Notes under the pieces: generated by a model
What the model was told of the DNA's origin: nothing
The model's database searches: none
What the model saw: the letters and a program-made list of their open reading frames with translations, nothing else
Assembly (NCBI GenBank): GCA_013152575.1
Contig: JAADGB010000120.1
Location: 1 to 13,220 of the forward strand
Source of the DNA: Thermoproteota archaeon
GTDB lineage: Archaea > Thermoproteota > Thermoprotei_A > Sulfolobales > Acidilobaceae
Direction of reading: 5' to 3'
Length of the DNA stretch: 13,220 nt
Made by a program: the position numbers and the translations under genes
Part shown: piece by piece, positions 1-7,026 of the stretch
How positions within the stretch are numbered: the stretch's first letter is position 1
Layout: every line of letters starts with the position of its first letter

Positions 1-574
1 CATTAACTACGCCTCCCTCGACGTTAACCTCCAATAATGGATAGTAGAGTCTTCCCTGCTCGTCGACGTAGAATTCCACGCCGCTAGCGTTGAATCCAAC
101 TCCTGGGAGTAACACGCTTGATCCCTTTACAATGAATCTTACGATTGCGGTTCCCAGCTTATACTCTAGTTGGTCCTCGTCGAACACGGCATCCGCTTTG
201 TAGTATCTCGAGAGTATTCCCTCCAACACGTCTCCTATCAGTGTGTGTTTAACCATGATTGGGGAGAGACGTACTAGGGCTAGTTCTCCAGCGTAAACCT
301 CTAATTCTATAGGCGCTAATGTCCAGTAGTCTTCGTCCTCCTCGATGAGTATGCGTTTCATGAAGTCCACGTAGATGTAGGGGGTCGCGGACAGTACTCT
401 ATAGATCGCGGGTATAGGGACTACGTATACGAATCTCTCGGGCGGGACCCTTGCACTTACGCATCCGTATCTGTCACATGCTTCGAGATCTCCCTCTTCT
501 GTTCGTTTTATTGTGGCTTCGCCTAGCTGTATCTCTTCTCCTGGCCCTATGCGCCATGGTACCTCCAGCATCAT
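1..574 (-). CDS. Conserved archaeal protein of unknown function, possibly DUF432 (3' end missing)
   Basis: The frame is open from an ATG at 574-572 to the left edge, so the first 191 residues are visible and the C-terminus lies outside the window. The protein starts MMLEVPWRIGPGEEIQLGEA, is rich in beta-prone segments and acidic patches (for example LIEEDEDYW near residue 80), and shows no signal peptide, transmembrane helix or Cys-rich motif. The general pattern, with a PIELEVYAGELALVRLSP segment around residues 86-103 followed by a G-(x)n-SRYYKA segment, reminds me of archaeal DUF432 proteins, whose function is unknown. This is recollection of style and not a search result. It lies downstream of hyuB on the same strand after a 116-base gap. 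No SD site precedes the start, so a leaderless mRNA from its own promoter is possible. The neighbouring ATG at 571-569 is an equally good start. Confidence 0.7.
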   Translation of the reverse strand, partial: MMLEVPWRIGPGEEIQLGEATIKRTEEGDLEACDRYGCVSARVPPERFVYVVPIPAIYRVLSATPYIYVDFMKRILIEEDEDYWTLAPIELEVYAGELALVRLSPIMVKHTLIGDVLEGILSRYYKADAVFDEDQLEYKLGTAIVRFIVKGSSVLLPGVGFNASGVEFYVDEQGRLYYPLLEVNVEGGVVN

Positions 575-664
575 GCTAGTGGAGGTCAACTTAATCCTAC
601 ACCATTGGATCCTAAAGCATGCCTAGGGTAAAATACCTGACTAATCAATGAGATATATCGTATT

Positions 665-680
665 AAATAAACTTTTATTT
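665..680. repeat. AT-only perfect inverted repeat between hyuB and the DUF432-like gene
   Basis: Two 7-base arms (AAATAAA and TTTATTT) are separated by the 2 bases CT. The repeat lies 10 bases beyond the hyuB stop codon. Read on the minus strand it gives a T-rich stretch that could end hyuAB transcription, and TTTATTTAATA could equally serve as a weak TATA box for the gene starting at 574. An A/T-only hairpin would be unstable at high temperature, so an RNA-hairpin role is unlikely. Sequence alone does not decide between terminator, promoter and chance. Confidence 0.35.
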
Positions 681-690
681 GGAGTTCAGG

Positions 691-2361
691 CTAGAGTCTA
701 CTCTTGATGCCATAACAATAGATCGGGATAGCCCTATCCAAGCTAACCTTGCCCTCCTCAATATCCCTCAATACCATAGCACTATCCCGGAGGCATGGGT
801 CACCATAGCCCCCTCCACCAGGAGTATTAATGTACACTATATCGCCAGCAGTAAGAACAATGCTATTCTTACAACCAAGCCCTATCACCTCACCTGATTT
901 TCTGACAACGTAATGGCTGGCGGGTGCTGCTTCTCTACCACCCATTAATCCCCAGGGTCTATGTCTACACCTTTCCGCGACAATTGTTAGCGTAGCTTCT
1001 CCCTCCATCAACATGAACGCTCTAGTGACTCCTAGCCCTCCCCTGTACTTGCCGGGTCCCTCACTGTCTGGTCTAAGCTCGTACTTTACGAAGAGTATGG
1101 GGTACTCTGCTTCAAGCCTCTCGATAGGGGTGTTCAGAGTATTCGTCATGTTTGTATGGATGCCGTCAACGCCGTCCAACCCGGGCCTGCCACCCTGACC
1201 GCAAGCTATCGTCTCATAGAACGCCCACCTTCTGCCATTACTGTATCCGCCTATCATGACGTTAGTCATACTACCACAGCTGGCGGCAGGTACCCTCTCG
1301 GGGAGGGCCCTAGCTAACGCCCTAAACACTACATCTACGATCCTCTGACTAGTCTCCGTATTCCCCCCGCTAACAGGGGCTCCGCGATGCGGGTTTACTA
1401 GGCTCCCGGGAGGAGCATAGATTTCGACGGCTCGGAAGAATCCGTGGTTGACTGGGAGATCCGGGTCTATGACTGCTTTCAACGCATAGATCGTCGCCGC
1501 TACAGTTACGCCGTAAACAGCATTAACAGGCTCATCGACCTGCGGGCTTGTACCAATATAATCGACCTTGATGTGGTCGCTGGCGATCTTCAACGTGACT
1601 CTTATTACAGCATCCCGGGAGTCGAGTTCTATGTAGTCCTTAGCACTCCAACGACCCGTGATCTTCAAACCACTAATCCTAGCCCTAGTATACCGCTCCG
1701 TATAGTCGAGGATTTCACCCCAAGCCTCTAGGAGCGTCTCGGGACCATACCTCTCGGCTAGCTCGATTATCCTGCGTTCTCCGACGTTCAATGAAGCTAT
1801 CTGAGCCTTCAAGTCGCCTTCGAAGTATTCGGGCGTCCTGACATTAGACTTGACTAGCTCTATAATGTCCCTTTGAAGCATTCCACGCTCTACTACCTTT
1901 ACGGGTGGAATTACGATACCCTCTTGCAGTAGCTCCCTTGCTCCTCCACCAATACTGCCAGGCGTCATGCCCCCGACATCAACGTGGTGAGCCTTGTTAG
2001 CGACTAATGCAACTAGCTCATCGTTATAATAGACCGGCTTAATCAACATAATGTCGTTCAAATGCGTCCCAGCGATGAAGGGATCGTTTACCATAACAAT
2101 ATCTCCAGGCTCCAAGTAAATAGAGTTCTCCTCGAGGTACCTTAACGCGTTCTCAACGCCGACAGCCATGCTACCAATATGAACGGGAATATGCTCAGCC
2201 TGCGCTACTAGCTCTCCCCTAGGAGTGTATATAGCACATGTATGATCGAGCCTATCCTTTATGTTGGGACTATAAGCTGTATTCCTTAACACTATACCCA
2301 TTTCCTCGCTCGCATATATCGCCGCGTTCTTTATTACTTCAACAGTGAGCTTGTCCAACAC
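691..2361 (-). CDS. hyuB: Hydantoinase/oxoprolinase B subunit (HyuB family)
   Basis: This 556-residue protein matches the usual length and whole-length pattern of the hydantoinase B/oxoprolinase family (Pfam Hydantoinase_B), also related to the acetone carboxylase alpha-type subunit. Visible family hallmarks are DHTCAIY near residue 39, AEHIPVHIGSM near 55, NDPFIAGTHLNDIML near 92, ANKAHHVDVGGMTPGSIGGG near 121 and the C-terminal glycine-rich TPGGGGYGDP near 517. The His/Asp-rich segments in the N-terminal third are where related enzymes bind metal. With HyuA it is expected to form a cytoplasmic ATP-dependent enzyme that opens a cyclic amide such as a hydantoin or 5-oxoproline. The true substrate is unknown, and a carboxylase-like activity cannot be excluded. 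The start is GTG at 2361, 3 bases after the hyuA stop, behind a strong SD site that contains that stop codon, so translation is probably coupled. Confidence 0.93.
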   Translation of the reverse strand: MLDKLTVEVIKNAAIYASEEMGIVLRNTAYSPNIKDRLDHTCAIYTPRGELVAQAEHIPVHIGSMAVGVENALRYLEENSIYLEPGDIVMVNDPFIAGTHLNDIMLIKPVYYNDELVALVANKAHHVDVGGMTPGSIGGGARELLQEGIVIPPVKVVERGMLQRDIIELVKSNVRTPEYFEGDLKAQIASLNVGERRIIELAERYGPETLLEAWGEILDYTERYTRARISGLKITGRWSAKDYIELDSRDAVIRVTLKIASDHIKVDYIGTSPQVDEPVNAVYGVTVAATIYALKAVIDPDLPVNHGFFRAVEIYAPPGSLVNPHRGAPVSGGNTETSQRIVDVVFRALARALPERVPAASCGSMTNVMIGGYSNGRRWAFYETIACGQGGRPGLDGVDGIHTNMTNTLNTPIERLEAEYPILFVKYELRPDSEGPGKYRGGLGVTRAFMLMEGEATLTIVAERCRHRPWGLMGGREAAPASHYVVRKSGEVIGLGCKNSIVLTAGDIVYINTPGGGGYGDPCLRDSAMVLRDIEEGKVSLDRAIPIYCYGIKSRL

Positions 2362-2362
2362 A

Positions 2363-2371
2363 GATCACCTC
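2363..2371 (-). promoter_or_regulatory. Strong SD site for hyuB containing the hyuA stop codon
   Basis: On the minus strand the bases read GAGGTGATC, almost the full complement of the archaeal 16S 3' end. The TGA inside it (2367-2365) is the hyuA stop. The GTG start of hyuB follows after one more base. This fixes the hyuB start and suggests that ribosomes finishing hyuA re-initiate on hyuB, which would keep the two subunits in balance. Confidence 0.85.
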
Positions 2372-4404
2372 TCGATTATAATGTTGCCAAACTCGTCAAC
2401 CCTGCCAGTGTAGCCTGGAGGTAGGACTACAGTTGTGTCTCTAGCCTCAATAACTGCGGGACCCTCCACCTTCGCATGGGTCCCCAACCTCTCACGAGAG
2501 TAAACTGTAGCCTTATACCAGCCATTGCGGTAGAAAACGTCCCTCTCGCCAATGACAGCATCCCCCTCTTCTGGAGAAGCTCGGAGTACGGGCTTGCTGG
2601 TTAAACCGTAAGCCTCTAACCTGATAACAACAACCTCAATCCTCTCCTTGGGATTCGAGAACCCATACCTGGCCATGTGTAGCTCATGGAATTCTTCAAT
2701 TAGCTTCTCAAGGCTGTCACGGTAGGGTAGCCTCAGAGTATAGGCCTGGCCCCAGTATTTTGCCTCAACATACCGGATAAACCTCCTCTTATCTTCGGGG
2801 ACCCCCTCTGAGTCCAAGAGCTTACTTGCCTTCTCCTCTAGACTCTGATAGAGGGCTTCAAGCTCCTCTTCGCTAATCTGGTCTACTGGCCTGACGACCG
2901 CTGTGTGGAAGCTGTGCTTGTAGTCAGCTACCAATAGTCCTAGGGCGCTGAATACGCCAGCGTATGGTGGAATTATTATTCTAGAGACGTTTATCTCCTC
3001 AGCGATCTCTACTGCGTGTAGGGGTCCCGCTCCTCCGAAGGCGAAAAGCGTGAATGTCCTGGGATCATGTCCCCTCTCGATGCTGACTAGCCTTAGGGCC
3101 CTCGCCATTATAGTGTTTGCCAACCCGATTATCGTCCAGGCAGCCTCGACGACATCGATCCCGAGGGGTCTAGCTATCTTCTCTCTAATTGCTTCCTCGG
3201 CTAGGTTAACGTTAAGCTTCATCCCACCAGCGATCACTTCTGGGAGCCTGCCTAGTAGGAGGTTTGCATCCGTAACTGTAGGCTCAGTCCCGCCCCTACC
3301 ATAGCAGACAGGTCCGGGATCCGCGCCTGCGCTTATCGGTCCAACCCTTAACCCTCCTCCAGGATCGACCCAGGCGATAGTACCTCCTCCAGCACTAACC
3401 TCCGCGAGGTCGATGTGAGGGAACCTAACGGGGTACCCGCTGCCCCTGACTAGACGTCCCATATGGACAGTGCCTCCCACCTCGTAGACGTCAACAACCT
3501 CCGGCTCACCGTCTACTATGCTAGACGCTTTAGCAGTTGTACCACCCATATCAAACCCAAGAGCATTACTAACGCCGAGGAGCTTGGACAGGTATGCTAC
3601 AGCCACAGCTCCAGCACTTGGCCCGCTCTCTATGAAGGCAGCGGGCTTATCCAACGCCTCCCGTATCCCTGCGACACCACCACTACTCTGCATAACAAGT
3701 ATACTACCCTTGAAGCCGAGCGATTCTAGCTCCTGTTCCAGTTCGTGAAGGTATCTCGATAAGACTGGTTTAAGCAAACCATTAACGACAGTCGTACTAG
3801 TCCTCTCATACTCCATCGGCTGGGGATCGACTTCATGGCTCAAGACAACAATCGATCCCGGACACGCCTCCTCAATCACCTTCTTCGCTAAAGCCTCGTG
3901 TGCAGGATTGATGTAACTATGCAGGAATGATACTATGAAGACTCTAACACCCTTACCGCACCACTTCAAAACCTCAATCCTTAATGCATCCGTATCGAGA
4001 GGCTCTAATTCACGTCCCCTACCATCGATTCTACCCCTTATCCCTACCCTCCGCTGTCTTGGAATCAACGGTTCTGGACGCTTGTAGAAGACATTGTATA
4101 GGCTAGGCCTATTCTGTCTACCAATCTCCAATATGTCCCGGAATCCATCGTTTGTAAATAGAACCGCCTTAGGCGGCTCTATCCCCATCTGACCCAGGAA
4201 CATGTTCGTTCCAATCGTAGTTGCGTGCACAAGCACTCCTATCCTGGAGGGGTCCCCTACGGCTTTAGTTAATCCATTCAAGATTCCACGGACAGGCCTC
4301 TTTGGCGTCGTTGAAACCTTGTATATATCGATGTTTTTCCTGTCCTCGTCGAATACCACGATATCAGTAAAAGTACCTCCTACATCAACTCCGACTCGGA
4401 TCAA
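2365..4404 (-). CDS. hyuA: Hydantoinase/oxoprolinase A subunit (HyuA family, ATP-binding)
   Basis: This 679-residue protein is full length for the family. The N-terminal domain (about 1-175) opens with GVDVGGTFTDIVVF (residues 5-18), the phosphate-1 loop of the ASKHA/actin-like ATPase fold. The central Hydantoinase_A domain (about 195-490) carries a second phosphate loop, FDMGGTTAK (284-292), and the FGGAGPLH motif (456-463). A beta-rich C-terminal domain follows. It should hydrolyse ATP to activate a lactam or hydantoin carbonyl, with HyuB completing ring opening. The start is the rare TTG at 4404: the two codons just upstream in frame are TAG and TAA, so no earlier start is possible. A GAGTGGTG SD site sits 7 bases ahead. 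It leads the two-gene operon and is divergent from the amidohydrolase at 4562. N-methylhydantoinase and 5-oxoprolinase cannot be told apart by sequence alone. Confidence 0.94.
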   Translation of the reverse strand: MIRVGVDVGGTFTDIVVFDEDRKNIDIYKVSTTPKRPVRGILNGLTKAVGDPSRIGVLVHATTIGTNMFLGQMGIEPPKAVLFTNDGFRDILEIGRQNRPSLYNVFYKRPEPLIPRQRRVGIRGRIDGRGRELEPLDTDALRIEVLKWCGKGVRVFIVSFLHSYINPAHEALAKKVIEEACPGSIVVLSHEVDPQPMEYERTSTTVVNGLLKPVLSRYLHELEQELESLGFKGSILVMQSSGGVAGIREALDKPAAFIESGPSAGAVAVAYLSKLLGVSNALGFDMGGTTAKASSIVDGEPEVVDVYEVGGTVHMGRLVRGSGYPVRFPHIDLAEVSAGGGTIAWVDPGGGLRVGPISAGADPGPVCYGRGGTEPTVTDANLLLGRLPEVIAGGMKLNVNLAEEAIREKIARPLGIDVVEAAWTIIGLANTIMARALRLVSIERGHDPRTFTLFAFGGAGPLHAVEIAEEINVSRIIIPPYAGVFSALGLLVADYKHSFHTAVVRPVDQISEEELEALYQSLEEKASKLLDSEGVPEDKRRFIRYVEAKYWGQAYTLRLPYRDSLEKLIEEFHELHMARYGFSNPKERIEVVVIRLEAYGLTSKPVLRASPEEGDAVIGERDVFYRNGWYKATVYSRERLGTHAKVEGPAVIEARDTTVVLPPGYTGRVDEFGNIIIER

Positions 4405-4561
4405 TTACTAGCACCACTCAGGGTGGACCAGTGTTAATACTCTATGAGGACCAATAGTCTATCCTACATGATATAGGTAACTATACGGTTTTCAAGGGTA
4501 TCCCGAGTAAGAGAATTATAACGTTGGTTAACGCAACTAGGACTACACAGAATTACTTCGA
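4405..4561. promoter_or_regulatory. Divergent promoter region between hyuA and the amidohydrolase gene
   Basis: This 157-base gap separates two divergently transcribed genes and must hold both promoters. For the plus strand the best TATA-like element is AATTATAA at 4514-4521, which would put transcription start near 4543, about 20-25 bases before the amidohydrolase start. For the minus strand, CCTATATCAT around 4467-4476 and GTATTAAC around 4433-4440 are candidates. The second lies so close to the gene that the resulting mRNA would lose the hyuA SD site. No clear operator palindrome or riboswitch-like structure was seen. Box choices are inference. Confidence 0.45.
4412..4419 (-). promoter_or_regulatory. 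SD site fixing the TTG start of hyuA
   Basis: The minus strand reads GAGTGGTG, 7 bases before the TTG start. Together with the in-frame TAG-TAA directly ahead of the start, it supports initiation at TTG. An SD site also implies that the hyuA mRNA has a leader and is not leaderless. Confidence 0.6.
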
Positions 4562-6040
4562 GTGTTAATGCGTGGTGCATTAAAATTGGCCTCATATAAT
4601 GTCAGGGCTCTTGGAATCTACAATGAGCACTTGGACTATATCGGCGATACAATCCTCGTAGAGGATGGCGTGATTAAGAGGATTGGTTCAGCAAATTATG
4701 CCAGCGACGTATACGTTGATGGATATGTAGTCCCCGCGTTTGTTGATGCCCACCTGCATGTTACATGGTTAGGTCTGGCGCTCAATGGCGTTGACCTGTC
4801 CAGTGTACGTAGCCCAGAGGAGCTTGCTAGGAAGCTCTCCCTCGCCCCTGCCGGGATAGCTTATGGTCGTGGCTGGGATCAAGAGCGCTTTGAGGAGAGA
4901 GGGACCCTGCCAACACGTAAGTTGCTTGACAGGTATATCCCGGATAAGCCAGCAATAGCTGTCAGAGTTTGCGGACACCTGGCAGTCTTGAACACTATGG
5001 CGTTAGAGTTAACCAGGATCCACGAGTTATTCCCAGACCTCGTTGATAAAGAGACCGGGATAGTGAAGGAGGACGCCGTCTACAGGGCCGTGGAAAGCAT
5101 ACTAGGAAAAATAGACGTGACCAAGATCGTCAAGGACGCAGTAATGGAGATCAAGAGGCATGGGGTAGCTGGAGTATCGAGCATGTCATGCCCGGTGAGC
5201 GAGGCACAAGCACTATCCAGACTAGATAGTATAGGGGAGTTGGTTATACGAGTAGCCTGCTATCCGAGGAAACAACATCTAGCCAAAGCCTTCGAGGCCT
5301 TAGGAGATGCCAGAAACGCTGCGGTTGTTGGTGTCAAGGATTTTGCAGATGGGAGCCTTGGCGCTAGAACAGCCTACCTCTCAGAAGAATACAACGATGA
5401 ACCCGGAAACCGGGGACTCCCACTCTTGACCAAGAAGGATATAATGAGGCTCGCAGACGGCGTTATAGACAGGGGCTTCAGGCTAGCTATACACGCCATA
5501 GGCGATGCAGCGTTATCCGAAGTGATAGAGGCCTACCAGGAGATTGGTATAGGAGGAAATGGTAGGATCGAACACGCCAGCGTAGCTCCACCCAGCCTCA
5601 TAAGGGAGCTTGCTGGTCTGGGCTCACATGTAGTTGTACAGCCGCACTTTAGAGTATCGGATTGGTGGATAGAGGATAGGCTAGGAAAAGAGAGGGCCAG
5701 ATGGGCGTATCCATTCAAGACAATGGTTGATGCCGGCGTGAGAATAGCGTTTTCAACAGACTCTCCAGTTGAAACCATAAACCCAATCGAGACGATCATG
5801 GCGGCGGAATCAAGGTGTAGCCAGCCCACATGCAGGGCCGAGGAGGCCCTAACCCTGAGAGAATCAATATACTACTACACAAGAGCCAGCGCTCTAGCCT
5901 CAGGGGGACCCGTAGCGGAACTAGGAACAATACAGCCAGGAAAACCAGCCATGCTGATATGGTTTGACGAGGATCCAAGGACTGCCAGGAAGCTAGGAGA
6001 GCCTAAATGGGTGAAGATTGTCCCGCACCTACCTGATTGA
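4562..6040 (+). CDS. YtcJ/AepA-type metal-dependent amidohydrolase
   Basis: This 492-residue protein belongs to the amidohydrolase superfamily, YtcJ-like (Amidohydro_3) branch. Expected metal and active-site positions are present: HLH at 64-66, Lys259 in VKDFADGSLG (the family lysine position), His311 in AIHAIGDAA, His338 in RIEHAS and Asp400 in FSTDSP. A small beta-sandwich formed by both termini (DTILVEDGVIKRIG near 29-42, and GTIQPGKPAMLIWFDEDP near the C-terminus) flanks the barrel, as is typical. Family members hydrolyse amide or formamide bonds, but most are uncharacterised and the substrate cannot be called. It is divergent from hyuAB, so a shared cyclic-amide or N-acyl compound is a reasonable inference. 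The start is GTG at 4562 or ATG at 4568; neither has an SD site. The protein is cytoplasmic, without a signal peptide. Confidence 0.9.
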   Translation: MLMRGALKLASYNVRALGIYNEHLDYIGDTILVEDGVIKRIGSANYASDVYVDGYVVPAFVDAHLHVTWLGLALNGVDLSSVRSPEELARKLSLAPAGIAYGRGWDQERFEERGTLPTRKLLDRYIPDKPAIAVRVCGHLAVLNTMALELTRIHELFPDLVDKETGIVKEDAVYRAVESILGKIDVTKIVKDAVMEIKRHGVAGVSSMSCPVSEAQALSRLDSIGELVIRVACYPRKQHLAKAFEALGDARNAAVVGVKDFADGSLGARTAYLSEEYNDEPGNRGLPLLTKKDIMRLADGVIDRGFRLAIHAIGDAALSEVIEAYQEIGIGGNGRIEHASVAPPSLIRELAGLGSHVVVQPHFRVSDWWIEDRLGKERARWAYPFKTMVDAGVRIAFSTDSPVETINPIETIMAAESRCSQPTCRAEEALTLRESIYYYTRASALASGGPVAELGTIQPGKPAMLIWFDEDPRTARKLGEPKWVKIVPHLPD

Positions 6041-6062
6041 GAGCCGATCTCCAAGCTCTAAA

Positions 6063-6074
6063 CTTTATATATAG
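6063..6074 (+). promoter_or_regulatory. Strong archaeal TATA box upstream of the methyltransferase gene
   Basis: CTTTATATATAG, preceded by a purine-containing TAAA stretch that could be a BRE, is the best TATA element in the window. Transcription should start about 25 bases downstream of its centre, near 6092-6096. That leaves a leader of about 45 bases before the ATG at 6140. It shows the methyltransferase gene has its own promoter even though it follows the amidohydrolase on the same strand. Confidence 0.7.
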
Positions 6075-6139
6075 ATAGAGAGTAATAGGTATGGACAGGT
6101 GAACCAAGATCGTCCGCGGAGAATAACTGGATAAAGGAT

Positions 6140-6928
6140 ATGTTCGTGGATAAGGCCCACCTATTCCTCCTAGTCCTCAAGCACATGTACGAGAGCGGCG
6201 TCAAAGACGCGGAGAACCTCGATAGACTACTAGAGAAGCACGGAGTACGGAAAGGGGCAGATATACTAGAGTTGGGATGCGGGATCGGGAGAGTCGCTAT
6301 ACCACTAGCAAAGAAGGGATACAAGGTAACATGCCTCGACATATCAGACACGTACATTAATGAAGCCAAGAGTCGGGCGCAAAGTGAAGGCGTAGAAGAG
6401 ACGCTTAATGCTATAGTAGCGGATGCGTGGAGGATAGACGAGATCTTCCCGGAGAACAGGTTCGACGCAGTATACATGATATGGACTACGCTCATAGGAT
6501 ACCACAAGGAGAAGGAGAAGGACCTCGAACTCCTCAAGAAAATCCACCGTATAACGAAGCCTAACGGCCTACTAGCCATTCTCAGAACTGTAAACAGAGA
6601 CCTCGTATTGGCTAGAAGAGTCTGCGAGAGGGGAGATATACCGGTTATCTCGGAATGGGAAGACATAGTAGTAATAGAGCGGCCGGAGTTCGACGGAGTA
6701 AACTCTCTGCTGAAGAATAAGTGGGAATACTACAAGCGTGAGGGCAGAGATCTCAAATTCATAGGAGAACATGAGTTCACTCTCCGAATATACTCAATCA
6801 ACGAGCTGATAGACCTCGCAGTGGAGGCGGGCTGGAGGCTGGAGGCAGCTTACCATGACCTAGTTGAGTTCAAAGAATACATTCCTGGAAGGAGCGGCAT
6901 CAATATCGTGCTGAGAAAACCAGCATAG
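6140..6928 (+). CDS. Class I SAM-dependent methyltransferase
   Basis: This 262-residue cytoplasmic protein has a Rossmann-like methyltransferase fold. The N-terminal helical cap (1-38) is followed by motif I ILELGCGIGR (42-51), the acidic residue closing strand 2 (CLDIS, Asp67), IVADAW around residues 87-92, and the strand-4 region RFDAVYMIWTTLIGYH around 101-116. A charged C-terminal half (about 150-262) probably forms the substrate lid. The methyl acceptor is unknown; it resembles general small-molecule or ubiquinone/UbiE-like methyltransferases and shows no tRNA- or rRNA-specific domain. The ATG at 6140 is the only standard start, because the frame is open upstream only to 6089 without ATG, GTG or TTG, and its SD site is weak (AAAGG). 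The 17 upstream codons look translatable, so the true N-terminus is uncertain. It stands alone between its TATA box and a T-rich stretch. Confidence 0.88.
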   Translation: MFVDKAHLFLLVLKHMYESGVKDAENLDRLLEKHGVRKGADILELGCGIGRVAIPLAKKGYKVTCLDISDTYINEAKSRAQSEGVEETLNAIVADAWRIDEIFPENRFDAVYMIWTTLIGYHKEKEKDLELLKKIHRITKPNGLLAILRTVNRDLVLARRVCERGDIPVISEWEDIVVIERPEFDGVNSLLKNKWEYYKREGRDLKFIGEHEFTLRIYSINELIDLAVEAGWRLEAAYHDLVEFKEYIPGRSGINIVLRKPA

Positions 6929-6935
6929 TAGAGCG

Positions 6936-6955
6936 TATTCATTATTCATTTTATC
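6936..6955 (+). terminator. Possible T-rich archaeal terminator after the methyltransferase gene
   Basis: Just after the methyltransferase stop (6926-6928) the plus strand has a pyrimidine- and T-rich run with a repeated ATTCATT unit ending in TTTTATCC. Archaeal termination commonly needs only T-rich tracts without a hairpin. The longest T run is four, so the call is weak. Confidence 0.3.
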
Positions 6956-6960
6956 CTAGA

Positions 6961-6974
6961 CTGATATAATGTAG
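6961..6974 (+). promoter_or_regulatory. Possible TATA box for the SDR gene
   Basis: CTGATATAATGTAG lies about 60 bases before the GTG start of the SDR gene. A start of transcription about 25 bases downstream (near 6990) would leave a leader long enough to keep the SD site at 7013-7020. A second AT-rich element near 6991-6998 is too close to leave the SD site in the mRNA. Confidence 0.35.
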
Positions 6975-7012
6975 GGAACGGCGTAGCACGAGTATTATGT
7001 CTGCATTCTCTA

Positions 7013-7020
7013 GAGGGGTG
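7013..7020 (+). promoter_or_regulatory. SD site fixing the GTG start of the SDR gene
   Basis: GAGGGGTG is followed by 6 bases and then GTG at 7027. An in-frame TGA occupies 7024-7026, so 7027 is the earliest possible start. Confidence 0.75.
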
Positions 7021-7026
7021 GCGTGA

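Noticed and set aside
665..680. Hairpin terminator at the AT palindrome
   Set aside because: Seven A/T pairs with a 2-base loop cannot form a stable RNA hairpin at growth temperatures likely for this organism. It is kept only as an inverted repeat or weak promoter element.
691..4404. Acetone carboxylase instead of hydantoinase/oxoprolinase
   Set aside because: The A and B subunits are related, but acetone carboxylase needs a small third subunit with metal-binding Cys residues. The only downstream gene is an unrelated DUF432-like protein.
6058..6666. Long open frame (about 200 codons) on the minus strand opposite the methyltransferase gene
   Set aside because: It is rich in Ser, Leu and Phe with no recognisable domain, and the plus-strand frame there carries clear methyltransferase motifs. 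It is the antisense shadow of that gene.
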